Below, in pieces: positions 22,301-33,647 of a stretch of DNA of 64,000 nt. A model generated the notes under the pieces. It worked only from the letters and a program-made list of their open reading frames with translations, searched no databases and had not been told where the DNA came from. Source of the DNA: Mya arenaria (Eukaryota; Mollusca; Bivalvia; Myida; Myidae). Both the position numbers and the translations under genes were made by a program. Every line of letters starts with the position of its first letter. Within the stretch, counting starts at the first letter, position 1. The stretch spans positions 14,833,386-14,897,385 of the forward strand of contig NC_069130.1 of NCBI RefSeq assembly GCF_026914265.1, written 5' to 3'.

Positions 22301-23513
22301 AGGTTAGAAAAGTTGCTCTATATTAAAATACAAAAGTCATACCTACTTATAACCGTCCGTCTTTCATTAACCATAGGATAATTGGCCACAAAAATAAGTG
22401 CGCATATTATACATGGATACTATAGTAAGCATTTTAGAAAACAATAATATCCTAACGATTTTTTCAGGGGGAACAGCAGATATATCCGTACACGAAAGAA
22501 AACCAGACGGAAACTTGAAGGAAATCCACAAAGCCAGCGGCGGTCCTTGGGGAGGCATCTTTGTTGATGAAAATTACATGAAAATGTTGGGTTGTTTGTT
22601 TGGGGAAAGGGCTCTCATTGAACTGCAAAGTACGGAAATGGGTGATTATTTTGATATCACTCGTGAATTTGAGCACAAAAAACGATCCTTTGATAGCGTT
22701 AAAACAAAGCATATTATTGTTCGTTTGTCTGCTTCATTGTGTAAACTTGCTAAAGAGCATTCGAAACAATCGATTGAAGAAAGAATTGCAGCATTGGAAA
22801 TTTCCATGACACTGAAGGGTCAGGACAAGCTGAAAATTGATGGGGCAGTTATCCAATCATGGTTCAAATGTCCAATCGACATGCTGATCCAGCATATAAG
22901 GTCACTTCTAGCAGAAGCAAAAATGAAACGCGTGCAAACTATCGTTCTAGTTGGTGGCTTCGGTGAAAGCCCGTACGTTCAGGAAAGAATGAGGAATGAA
23001 ATACCAGCCGTGAGGATGATCGTTCCTGAAGACGCGGGCCTCGCCGTGTTAAAAGGCGCAGTGAGGTTTGGACACAACCCAGCCATTGTCAGCTCAAGGA
23101 TTATGAAATACACGTATGGGACAAAAGTGTTGGTCGAGTTTGATGAAAAGAAGCACCCAGGTGATAAGAAGGTATGGAAGAATGGAGAGTGGTGGGTGCC
23201 TAATTGTTTCAAAGTGTACAGGCGGGTGAACGATAAGGTGGGAGTGGACGTTCAGGTGACCAAGATGGGTACTCCTTACAGTAAAGTTTCCCTTACACCC
23301 GTCTATAGGACGATACAGGAGAAGCCCGAGTACGTGACAGACCCTGGGTGTGAGCTCATTGGGACTATAAGACTGGAAAACAGCATTGACATTCCGTTTG
23401 AAGAACAGGATATAGAAGACACGTTCGTGTTCGGAGATACGGAGTTGCTGGTGAAGACGAAGAACATGGCCACGGGGAAAGAGGCCTCAATGACATTTGA
23501 GTGTTTCAAGTAA
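19364..23513 (+). CDS. HSPA12-like heat shock 70 kDa protein, four coding exons
   Basis: Coding exons are 19364-19675, 21429-21647, 22167-22302 and 22468-23513. They join in phases 0, 0 and 1 with GT-AG borders (donors GTATTT, GTATGT, GTTAGA; last acceptor TTTTTTCAG) and give 570 residues. The start ATGG follows AACC, and an acceptor TTTTAG at 19351 suggests a spliced 5' leader. The protein is an actin-like Hsp70 ATPase of the HSPA12 branch. It has phosphate-1 motif DFGTTYSG (residues 16-23), VPAIW (159-163), phosphate-2 motif DLGGGTAD (220-227), the adenosine motif VGGFGESPYV (about 384-393) and EDAGLAVLKGAV (about 411-422). As in HSPA12 proteins, the tail is short and there is no classical peptide-binding domain or EEVD end, so canonical chaperone activity is doubtful. 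In bivalves this family is greatly expanded and often stress- or immune-responsive. The exact ligand is unknown. Confidence 0.94.
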
Positions 23514-23669
23514 CTATTGTGGAACAATGTGGAAATGCACATCAGAACGTTTGTACAGTACCGCATACACATGACACAAAATATGCTAGCGTTCTAACGT
23601 TTCTCAAAACTATGCTATAGAATGTTTCGAAAGTGTTTGCTTGTACATATATGCTTTACGTTTCAATAT

Positions 23670-23890
23670 ATTATTTTGCTGTTTTCTTTACTTGATGGAT
23701 ACTTAGTTCTACTTCTGTATCCACAGCCTGATAGATACTCATATTTACGCCATGACTGATAGCCTCATACATTCTCAAGTCCACTCGTCTATCCATAGCG
23801 CGGTAGATACTCATATATACGCCATTACTGATAGTCTCATACATTCTCAAGTCTACGCCTCTATCCATAGTACGATAGATATGCATTGTT
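23670..23890. repeat. 72-bp tandem repeat in the HSPA12-like 3' flank
   Basis: A unit beginning TAGATACTCATAT recurs 72 bp apart (from 23732 and 23804), with a third partial copy after 23876 and a degenerate one before 23732. Copies share CTCATACATTCTCAAGTC and CTATCCATAG. The period is divisible by three, so the minus strand stays open with a 24-residue repeat. The repeat lies 160-380 bases after the stop codon, probably inside the 3' untranslated region. Confidence 0.85.
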
Positions 23891-23914
23891 ACTCATCTCA
23901 GTTTCAATGACCTA

Positions 23915-23936
23915 AATAAACATTACCTGCAATAAA
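23915..23936 (+). terminator. Polyadenylation signals, HSPA12-like gene
   Basis: AATAAA occurs at 23915-23920 and again at 23931-23936, about 400 bases after the stop codon, on the coding strand. They are the first plausible signals after the 72-bp repeat. Use of either is inferred. Confidence 0.5.
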
Positions 23937-23939
23937 ATA

Positions 23940-24929
23940 ACATCTACAAAGTGTGAAATATATATCCCTTCAACACAAAATAAAAAAATCTGGTGCAATG
24001 AAAATAATCTGTTAGTACTAAAAGTTTTTTAACAAATGATTCATTCTTGAGACAGGCATCTAATCTTTCTAAGCCTGTGATCCGGGTCATAAAAAATACC
24101 CAAAGGGTTAAGCAGATGACAGATGGCATATCAAGCTTGGACAAAGGTATGGGAAGGAATTTATGACCAAGTCCCTATCAATTCATGTAAATTCCTTAGA
24201 TTTAAATATACATCAATAGATCAAAATGAAAAAAAATGTGCTTGTTACAGTAAATATGCTTTATCGGAGGACGTATTAATTTTCTACTGTCGTTTACAAT
24301 ATCCCCTACGAAGAAAGGGAACCGAAAGGGGCAAGCTCCCTATAAGGCACTGATAAGCATTTCACTGATACGGGTGCGGTTGGTTGCTTATTTGGTCAAT
24401 CATCTATCAGGGAAAGGGTTAAATGTAGAACAAACATAACTTGGATGATATCATGTCTGTATATACAATAATTAACATGTATTGCATTGTTATAGTACCT
24501 GTTTATTCGCATTTCAATTATAAAAATAATAATCAAAAAATTAAGTAATTAATTATTTAATAACGACACCAAAATACATATAATGAAAAGATTCGTGTAG
24601 TTATATCCGATTAGCTACATCAATCTAAAATCCAATTAATCCAGTAGTAGCAGCAACAACATAACTCATGTCAACAACGCGGCAAAGAGGAAACATCATT
24701 AGAATAATGTCGTATTTCTTAAAGGATATGGTAAGATATGGTAAACGGGTTCATCCTATTGTGAAACATAGAATTTAGTGCAAGTGTGTGTTTTTAAATT
24801 CAATAAAAAATGTTTTAATACGATTCTCGAGACAATGCTGTGCACTCTGGTAGCAACCTCAACTGTTTCATGGGTATGTGTTCATTTGTGAGTAATGCGT
24901 GACTGTAATTAGCGACCAATCAGTATATT
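23940..24929. other. Non-coding stretch after the HSPA12-like gene
   Basis: No gene recognised. A segment ending TCAGGGAAAGGGTTAA near 24422 looks like a dispersed repeat end, but no second end was found. Confidence 0.45.
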
Positions 24930-25256
24930 ATATGAACACCTCTACTTCGATTCCTTAAATGAACTACCCTTCGGCAATTGCAAACATTTCCCAATGAACG
25001 GAACATCTTACAATATGTTCGGATCGCGAATCACCGCATTACATTAAACATGTTAATTGATTGTTTTTATCTTGTTTTATAATGTCAGTATGGCCCGAAA
25101 AACAATAATTCCTATGTAAGCAAGTGTTTTATGATATGTTTAAGGTACTGTTATCATTATTGTTTCAATTAAACGTTTCAAGGCGAATTAAAGTGTTTCA
25201 TTTTTGCCGCTAAATTGTGTCGTAAGTTGATAAACTGTTTCCGGTTACGGTCGGGA
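24930..25256 (+). repeat. Dispersed repeat, copy 1 of a pair
   Basis: Matches 31370-31640 over about 300 bases. Shared landmarks are CCTTAAATGAACT with CCCTTCGG or GCCTTTCGG, CAATATGTTCGGAT or GGATATGTTCGGAT, TATGATATGTT, TTTCAATT followed by ACGTTT, and CTGTTTCCGGTTACGGT near the right end. No terminal inverted repeats or coding sequence were identified. The next 200 bases (to about 25420) contain a piece that is inverted in copy 2. Confidence 0.7.
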
Positions 25257-25259
25257 CTT

Positions 25260-26385
25260 TTTTAAGAATGGACGAAAAAACATTACTGTAAGTTTTTTTT
25301 TAAAATGTAATAAAGTATTTTTAATTACCATTGAATGAATAATTAACTTTTTGTGTAAATATAAGTAATGAATTGCGGGATTGATGTCATTATCGGGAAT
25401 ATGTACGCTGTTGGACTGGTTTAAATACGGCTCGAGTCTCCACACACTTAAACCAGCCCAACTGCGTTCAAACTCCGACGATAAAGAAATCAATCCGACG
25501 ATAAAATTCATTCTTTAAATAAAGGTTATTTTTTAAGGATAACCTCGAGTAGTTACATACAAGCATATATATAGATCAGACAGACGAGTGAAAGGTCGAG
25601 GTCACGGTTTGAAAACGAAGGACCGATATAGCATCGGGAAATATTTGTTTCAGACTTTGAAACAGGCTGATGGACCAAGACTAATGGACGAACGACAACC
25701 AAACTATTTACTTATCGTACATGATCTGATGGTCAGTAGTTTAACAGCTCATTTTGTTTGTATAGAAATACAGAATGAATTTTTTTTGTCCCAAAATTGT
25801 CAGTACTAACCGAATTAACAATGTCTTGGGGCTTGGTGGTGATTGAAGGTATTTAAGAAAATTATTTGCTTTTTTATTATCAGGAAATAATTCCAATTGA
25901 CTGTTTTCATTATTTTATTGACGTTCTTTCTTATTTGAAAATATATTATAAAGGAACCACAAGAAATTGTTGATAAGGTATTGAAGGGTATGTAGACACA
26001 AAACAAAGTTATAATGTCGACAGACCGTTCCAAAAAATTGCGAATGCTTTTTGATAAAAAATCTGATCAAATCTTCTTTAGTAACATTTGGTCAATTCCT
26101 TTTTACCCCAAAATATGTCCCTAAGAATGTATGTTTGTTTACGTTTATTACAATCTTTGCAAATCAGTCCTGTCAAACAAAAACAAAACAGAATTAAAAA
26201 TATTTTTCAATTTACTTTTGTTACGCCAAAGTTGATAGATGTAGCTTAACCTGAAAAGGTACGTTTATTACAAACTTTGAAAACCAGCCCCACCAGACCA
26301 ACACTCAAAAATGATTAAGATTAATCAATTTAGAATTCGATGTCTTATGTAACCAAATAACATTATGTTAAAGTTTATTAGTAAT
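25260..26385. other. Non-coding stretch
   Basis: Short open frames on both strands without recognisable domains, including a 73-codon plus-strand frame at 25588-25809. Two related phrases, GTTTATTACAATCTTTGCAAATCAG (split by a few changes) near 26144 and GTTTATTACAAACTTTGAAAACCAG near 26263, suggest a local diverged duplication of about 120 bp. Confidence 0.4.
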
Positions 26386-26387
26386 GT

Positions 26388-26620
26388 GTATACCATGAGC
26401 CTCGGCGCACTTGCGATGGCCTCGTCTGTTGGCTGCGTGGACATAAACGAACCACCTGTCATCAACACCGACTTTACGAAGTAGGTGTTGCAATAAAAAT
26501 AATTTAATATTAAAGAGGCAGTGCAGTCTGCCATATCTCAAATACTGGTATGCATTGGGTCTGCTCACATGCCTTATCATGTCTGGCTTTGTTTCGTAAG
26601 GTAAGCCGCCGTTTCCATTG
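26388..26620. other. GC-richer island with exon-like frames, unresolved
   Basis: The stretch is richer in G and C than its flanks. On the minus strand 26480-26397 reads SVLMTGGSFMSTQPTDEAIA then SAPRLM, closed by a possible donor (CTCATG-GTATAC) and preceded by an AAAG acceptor-like end. On the plus strand the same bases read MSLGALAMASSVGCVDINEP from an ATG in fair context to a stop at 26483. Both cannot be coding in this way, and neither is recognised. It may be a lone exon or gene relic. Confidence 0.25.
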
Positions 26621-26659
26621 CGTTTAAGACTCCGACGTTTTCTGATAGTTTCATTCAAC

Positions 26660-29640
26660 TTAATTTTAATTTGGATGACCGTTGACCATGATGTATGTAT
26701 GGTGTGATTTGAAAGGTATTTCCTTGCTGATTTCGAATATCATACCAAATGTCCAATGTTATACGTAAAAGTACTACAGTTTTCTCAAGCTCAATGATGT
26801 ATCTATTTAATTACCCGATTACGGCTTAAGTAAACAATGCAATATTATAGACTAAAGTAAATGCTTTTTAATTGGAACTATTCTTTCGTAGAATTTGCTC
26901 ATCTCCAAATTACAGCTACACTCACGCAAAGAATATATGAACTATGCTTGCTCAATATTAAACCTCAAATAAAAGTAAAATTATATTTTGAAACATTTTA
27001 AATTCTGTGTTTTGTATGTATCAGACTGATATTTCTTTGTAAGCACGTTAACAACCGACATTATGTCGAACGATTTACTGTGGAGGGAGTTGTGGCGAAA
27101 GTCATTGGCTTTGGCGATATTTGACGGCACGCTTATTAAACAGGGTTTAAAATATAAATATGAAATAAATATGTGACTATTTTTCCAACATTTTATCTTC
27201 AATGAGCTATACACCAGATGGTCCAAATCTCGGCAAATGCATATTTTCTTTAAAAAAATCACCGCAACGTGTAACGGTTGCCCAGTTTGAAACACTTATG
27301 TGTTTCTCGGTGCTTCAATTGCCGTAGTTGATTCCACTGCTTTTTACGTTATTGTTCCTCTCGTCAAAGTTCATGTTCCTGCCGTCACCGGCTATTCTCT
27401 CGTTTGCATTTTTATAGCACTACAATGTCTATCTAACGGCACTCTTCCTAAATATGCAGTGGCCGTTTATGTTAATTTCGATATGGCCATAGTATTTCGA
27501 CGCTCCTGAGAGCATTCTTCATATCATTGTTGTGGTAGGCGATTCTCCCTTCGTCATCAGTGTATTTTGATATTACTGTACACACATGCACTCCTGCAGA
27601 GGATATCAGTGAGTTTATTCAGCATGCCTTTATCGGTTCATCAGAATGGGTGATAGCAGGGTAAAATTAAAAAAAATGTCAATATCTAAAGTGCTCCTAG
27701 TTGAAAATAAGAACGCCAATCTACAAAACGCTTAAAACGGAACAGGAATTTAACAATAAATCGTTCATTTAAGATCTTAATCTTTTGAGATACATTCAAT
27801 AAAAGTAAGTAAAGTTGAAGTGCTATGAATTGAGTTGGAAATGAAAAACGCACATTTTCATTTCCCATTGCACAAAGCAGGAAGACGCCGAGCCTCGAAA
27901 GCGTCTAAATTTTGAGTCCATCATTCATCGAATTCGTCCACTGATTGTGAATAACATATACATATACATATATTTGTAACATTTCGATAGGTGATAAATG
28001 TTTCAACAACTAGTGGTTAATATAAGTTGAGAAAGTAAAGGCTATATCGGATCAATCTTTATTTCCCTTTGCAGTATTAATATTGTAAGGTTATAGACGC
28101 AAATCAAGTATATCAATACAAAGCAAACATTTTCATTGTCTTTGGAAGGAGGTAACCAATTCCGTAATATGATTTTACTGAATTTGTCGTCCGAAATTGA
28201 TAGATTATCGTCAGATCAAGTGTTACATATTGAATAGTATCGTCATTTAGTCCGAGAATCAGGATATTAAAACTGTGGCAAATGTTGTGATGCGTCTAAT
28301 GCACATGTTGAATCTCTTCCGGAACAGAACGGAAGCAAACAATTGATATAAACATCCGCTTTAAATTTTCGGAAGGATATGCATTCATTATATACAACAA
28401 GCGCTTTTCGGGTGTAAGACAAAGTGTTATGTGCTGATGTTGACACTATCCAGAGCATATGTATACGGAATATAGTGTGATTAAAACATAATCTGCATAT
28501 GACATTTGTTTAAGTGTTTCCTTATGAACATCGTTTAATTTATCATCTTTAGTGACAGTGATCATTAAGAATTATCTGACTACAGCGGGACTTCGAATAA
28601 ACACAGTATGTAGTGCCATATAAGTAGTAAGTAAGTTTAGTAATGACATAAATATATTTTCATCTTTGTTAACATTTATTTATCTTTTTTAATTTTAATA
28701 TGATTATGGTGTGATGACAGGGGCACACAACAGCATTCAGCACTAACCATTCCGGGTTCTAAATTACCAAAAAAGTGTTGGTGAGTATTTAATCACATAT
28801 AACATTGAAATTAAAAATCTGATCATTCATAGTCCTTTGAATTTATTCTTTTAACTCTATTTTTGTGTTGCAGTCAATAGTGTGTGTTCATGGTTCTCCT
28901 GTGTCCCTTCAGGCCCAGGTGTAAAAGAGAAAAAGCAAAACGGTTGATATTCAATGTGAAATACACTTTTTGGAACATATTTAGAAGTTTTATACATGCC
29001 AGTGTTTTAAATTATATTTCAGAGTTTAAGTAGAACATTTTGTTTTAAGCAGAGAATTAAAGAGTGTAGTTTGTGTTTATAGTAATGCAGACGGTTGGCA
29101 GGTCAAGGAAAATGGTGTTTAAAAGTGTTATACTGTGTTTAAATTTGGAAATAAAGAAATAGTATATTTTGAGCTTTGAAGAATAGAGATTTCTGGTGAA
29201 GGTGTTTGAATTTATCGCATGTTTATTTAGGTTTGCTATTTTGGATAGCTGTATACACATATTCAGAATATTTGCATTTCTACTAAAATCCAAAAAAGGT
29301 TGTTTGTCAGTCATTGCTGAAGTTGCAGGCTGTATGTGGTAACATTCACTCTAGTGATAAGGTCAGGAAGCGCTTTAACAATGATCGACAGGAGACCGTG
29401 GAATACAGCATTTAGAATATATCATTAACCCCACTCCGATCCAGTGATCAGTGAAAAGATGGTAAGCAGGTGGTTGGCTTGTTAGGGAAACTCAGAACTA
29501 CATAACATGGTTCAATATAAATACGTCTGCTTGTAGTTTCAACCAATTTCGAAAATTGACATTTGCTAATAATAATAATGATTATAAATAGATAACGAAT
29601 TGGTAACATTTCGAACTATTTTAAGTTCCTTATAGCAGAA
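26660..29640. other. Non-coding stretch
   Basis: No supported gene or RNA. A 69-codon plus-strand frame at 27300-27509 sits in a slightly GC-richer patch (27300-27650) that may be a relic, but I do not recognise it on either strand. Confidence 0.45.
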
Positions 29641-29649
29641 TCAAGTTTG

Positions 29650-30580
29650 TTTTGAAACCAGTTGTGCATTACATTTCGTACTTGGACACCGCACAGGCAT
29701 TTCCGGTAAATTTGACCGTGTTGGAAAAGTCCACCAAGACTCTCGTAAACTCGCTTGTGACATCACGGCTAGATTATTGCAATGCTGTCTTATATGGCGT
29801 GCCGAAATCAACAACGAACAAACTGCAAATTGTTCAAAACACAGCTGCACGTATCATTACGAAAACAAGCCGTTTTGAACACATAACGCCAATACTTAAA
29901 GACCTTCACTGGCTTCAAATACAAGATAGAACTAAATATAAAATTATCATTCAAACTTTCAAGACCTTGTATGGTCAGTTACCGGTTTACATTAGCGACT
30001 TAGTAGAGGTTTACGTGCCAACTAGAAACCTGAGTTCAGCAAGTGCAGCAACCACCCTTGTGCCACAAAAATGTCGACTGGTCTCTTATGGTGATAGGAG
30101 TTTCAAAGTTGCTGCCGCAAAACTATGGAATTCTCTCCCGGACACTCTCAGAAAAGAATCATCACTTAATTAATTCAAAAGAGCTCTCAAAACACAACTT
30201 TTCAAAACTTCTTACAACGTATAGATAACAACTGTGACTGTTTTTATCCCTACTTATTTTTACGATACAGAACTACAGTAACTCTATATATAGTATACAG
30301 TAACTATATATATTTGGTTTCATGTTGTTGATTTTTTATTCTCATTTTACTTTTTTATGCTTATTTTATTGCATATAGCATTTTAAGACACTTTATGTGT
30401 GTATGTTTTTACAACATATGAGTTTCACTTGAATTGGTTTAATATGTTAAAATATGTCACTTTTGGTGATTTCCACATATCTGCGATATGTCACATGTTT
30501 AATTGTAAAGCACCCTTGAACGTATTTTTTATGAAAAGGGCGCTCAACAAATCTGGTATAATAATATAATAATAATAATA
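29650..30580 (+). mobile_element. 3' end of an L2/CR1-like LINE
   Basis: 29650-30225 encodes the C-terminal end of a LINE ORF2 after the reverse transcriptase core. Typical phrases are [82 protein letters not shown] and SLN followed by FKRALKTQLFKTS. One in-frame stop (TAA at 30171) replaces a residue in the SLN-FKR stretch. The 3' untranslated region ends with GTAAAGCACCCTTGAACG, AAAAGGGCGCTCAACAAATC and a short (TAA)n tail at about 30555-30580, as is usual for the L2/CR1 group. The 5' part is missing, as expected for 5'-truncated insertion. Confidence 0.9.
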
Positions 30581-30584
30581 TGGT

Positions 30585-31365
30585 ACCCCTTAAACCACAT
30601 GAATGAGGCACAATAACAAAGCAGTTCATATTTCTTAATTGCAAGGTGTATATAACATAAATCATGGCATTTCAATACAGCGCCGTTCAATATTATTTTC
30701 TCCAAGAAATTTCAATACAAAATGAAAATAAATAATCTTTAAAACGAACTGTTTGACATCGAAATTGAACCTCAATTACTACGTGCCATGGCGTAAGCAA
30801 ACAATACCGAAGGTGGAAAGTAAACAAAATGCAATTCCGATGGAACTTTAGACAAAATATAGTCTTAAAATGTTACAGAAAGCAAATGAAAACTATTAAA
30901 TAACGGGAAAATTGACGCTTTATAAGACTCATAATTTCACAATACGATGAGTAAGGCGTTAAAAATTGAGTTAAACTCGATCTACACTGTCGTTTTATGA
31001 CAAAAAACAATGTAATACATTTTCTTAGAAAATATGATATCCTAATGTTTTAAAGTGTTAAATTTCTGTCTGTTCTCATATTTGGTTTAAAGAACGTGTA
31101 CATTGCATCTCGTGGTATTTATACAATATGATACCTAATATTGGATACTGCTACTGTTAACGTGCGTACAATGTTTAACCTATAATTGTCATAGTATAAG
31201 CCGATAATATCTATTCTAATTCTCGTTGTCATATAAGGTTGTTCTTGATTTCATATTGTATCATATCGACCTTGGAATTTAGTGTTTGTATAGAAAATAT
31301 TTTATCAGAATAGAAAATCCGCACTAAGTGCTGTGCTGAAAGCATTATGCGGTACAAATGGTAAT
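30585..31365. other. AT-rich non-coding stretch
   Basis: Nothing recognised beyond short open frames. Confidence 0.5.
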
Positions 31366-31369
31366 GTTT

Positions 31370-31740
31370 ATACCTCAACTTCCACTCCTTAAATGAACTG
31401 CCTTTCGGCTATTGCGGTTATTATCCGATGAAAGCAACATCATTGGATATGTTCGGATAACGAATTGGTCCCGTAAAAAATAAATCAACATTTTAGAAAG
31501 TGTAAATTTATGATATGTTAAACGTATTGTTGCCATTAGTGTTTCAATTTACGTTTAATAGCTATTTCAAGTGGATGATCATTTCCAGCGTTATTGTGAC
31601 TTCATTTGATAATCTGTTTCCGGTTACGGTTGGGCCGTTCTGTTGTATAGTCAAAGGGTATGCACTTTGATCACCCCAACTGTGTTTATACACCGATACT
31701 GACATTTATCCCGCAATTAATTCATTAAATGAACGGGGAT
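31370..31740 (+). repeat. Dispersed repeat, copy 2 of a pair
   Basis: Partner of 24930-25256. Homology runs from CTTCCACTCCTTAAATGAACT to CTGTTTCCGGTTACGGTTGGG at about 31640. Beyond this the segment CCGATACTGACATTTATCCCG near 31695 corresponds to the reverse complement of the segment near 25375-25400 in copy 1, so the two copies differ by an internal inversion or by insertion of a second element. Confidence 0.65.
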
Positions 31741-31744
31741 TGTT

Positions 31745-33088
31745 TTTTTCAAAACGCCAGTATCATCGTATAGTGGATATTTAAATTCTCGGTTCAGTTA
31801 GTGAGAATCAGAAAAGCTTGTCTCTCGTTGGTTATAAGCATATCATGCATGCCGAAAGAAATCATTGGCTTATTTTAACCCTACCCACCTCCAACAACAG
31901 ATGAAAATTAAATGGAAACATCGTAAAATAATATTATAATGATGTATATAATATAAAGTTATGACGTCACTATTTGTAAAATATGGTATAAACAAGAGAG
32001 CTGTAATCATTATCACCCTTTACGAAGAAATTGAATTATTAAGGTTTTTTTTTAAAAATTGTTTAAAGCACGTTGAATTGTTCCTTATTCAACCTTATCA
32101 AGTTAACGAAACAACAACAACTACATCCACAACAACAATACTACTAAACATAACACAAACGCGACCTACGTTAGTTTTCATTTCCCTACGTTACCTTCAC
32201 ATTTTGACGTTGTTTAAATTTGTAGTTTTAAAATTTACTCAAATAAACATTTCAATGTTTTAGATTTTATTTCAAACATGTAAACCGATGTATTATCGGT
32301 CCCAATGTAGATTTTATTGAAATTTCTAGGATTATTTCGAGGAAATAATGTATTTGCCGATTTGGGGCCATCTGATGTCTAGTCCCTTTAAGACTTAATA
32401 TAACCTACTATTAATCAACTATTACGTATTTGGCGAGATACAGAGACAATTGCGGTACCAATACCAGACAATTGAAGACAATATATGCCAGAACTCGGCC
32501 AATATCAACAGAACTCGTCTAATATGAGTTTCCTCCGTTTTGATTGCCTACAAATCTCGCCTAATATAGGATTTGAGAAATGGGCCATTTTCATTTGCTG
32601 TCGAAACTCGCCTTATATGAGAAATATGCCGGAAATTATTTTTAAAGGTAGCCATTTTGTTTTTCGTTTTCCGACAGTTTTGAAAAGCTGTGCTTCTTAT
32701 AAACCTATTTGGAATACTTGAACCTATTGAATGATTGAACCACCGTTGTACGGTTTGATATTACAGTTGTATTTAACCCGTTTGTGGATTTTACGACTAT
32801 TACGATTTTGTACACCGGTAAAATGGACGACGAAGGTGAAACATTTGACGTTTTGGCAAATGATTTACGAATTTAAGACGAAAAGACATGCTTCCTTACA
32901 ATGTATAGTGCTTTATTAATGAGTATGTGCAATGTTATTCTAAGGATGCATGTCAAAATCAGCAAAGTCAAATCTATAAAAGCAGACACCATGAATGAAA
33001 AAGGGATAAATACGTCTTAACTGTGAACTTAAAGGTAAGTTATAAGAATGTTTTTAACCAAAATGGTAATAGTAAATTAATAAAATAC
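31745..33088. other. Non-coding stretch left of the fold-back element
   Basis: Short open frames only. A 3' exon of the neighbouring DUF7869-type gene was looked for on the minus strand here and not found. Confidence 0.45.
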
Positions 33089-33091
33089 TTA

Positions 33092-33223
33092 TTAATTAGG
33101 TGATTTCATATTGGCCCAGTTATTTGTCCTCGGTCAGCTGTATTTGCCTTCGCCCTTTCGGGCTCAGACAAATACAGCTAACCTCGGAGAAATAACTAGG
33201 CCAATATGAAATCACCTAATTAA
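33092..33223. mobile_element. Fold-back MITE with TTAA ends (piggyBac-like)
   Basis: A 124-bp near-perfect palindrome (33096-33219). The left arm begins TTAGGTGATTTCATATTGGC and the right arm ends with its reverse complement. Arms are about 55 bp and surround a short loop containing TTCGCCCTTTCGGGC. TTAA flanks both ends (33092-33095 and 33220-33223), as expected for piggyBac-type insertion. There is no coding capacity. It lies just past the last recognised exon of the minus-strand DUF7869-type gene. Confidence 0.85.
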
Positions 33224-33647
33224 TAACATAATATTAATATAGATTCATCGAAGTGAGCATTGAAAGAAAGCAGCATATTATATTCCTATCAACAACTTTT
33301 ACTTAAGATTGAAATGAAAGGATCTTGAGTCTGGACCGTTACTTACTGATATTATTACTTATTGTTATAACAATGAAAACATGATCTTGATCTTTGTTAA
33401 AGAGAAACGTCGCCTGTTTGTACTCTTCGCTTTCATTCAAAGAAAAACATATTTTTTAGTTTTCTAAATATCAGAAAACTATCTAGCTGATATAAACATC
33501 CTGCTTATCGAATTACGGAACGTGTTAAATGTCTATCGAGCAATGCAAATTACCGCTTATATTTACATAATTGAACTAAAATAAATTGGTATGCTAGTAA
33601 TAAATTGTATATGCTTTGTGAAAGATTTGTTTTGTGTTTAAATTTAC

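Noticed and set aside
26368-26658. 96-codon minus-strand frame as a gene
   Set aside because: No recognisable domain, and competing frames in the same island look equally plausible. Kept only as an unresolved island.
27300-27509. 69-codon hydrophobic plus-strand frame as a receptor fragment
   Set aside because: No family motif could be named on either strand, and the frame ends without splice signals.
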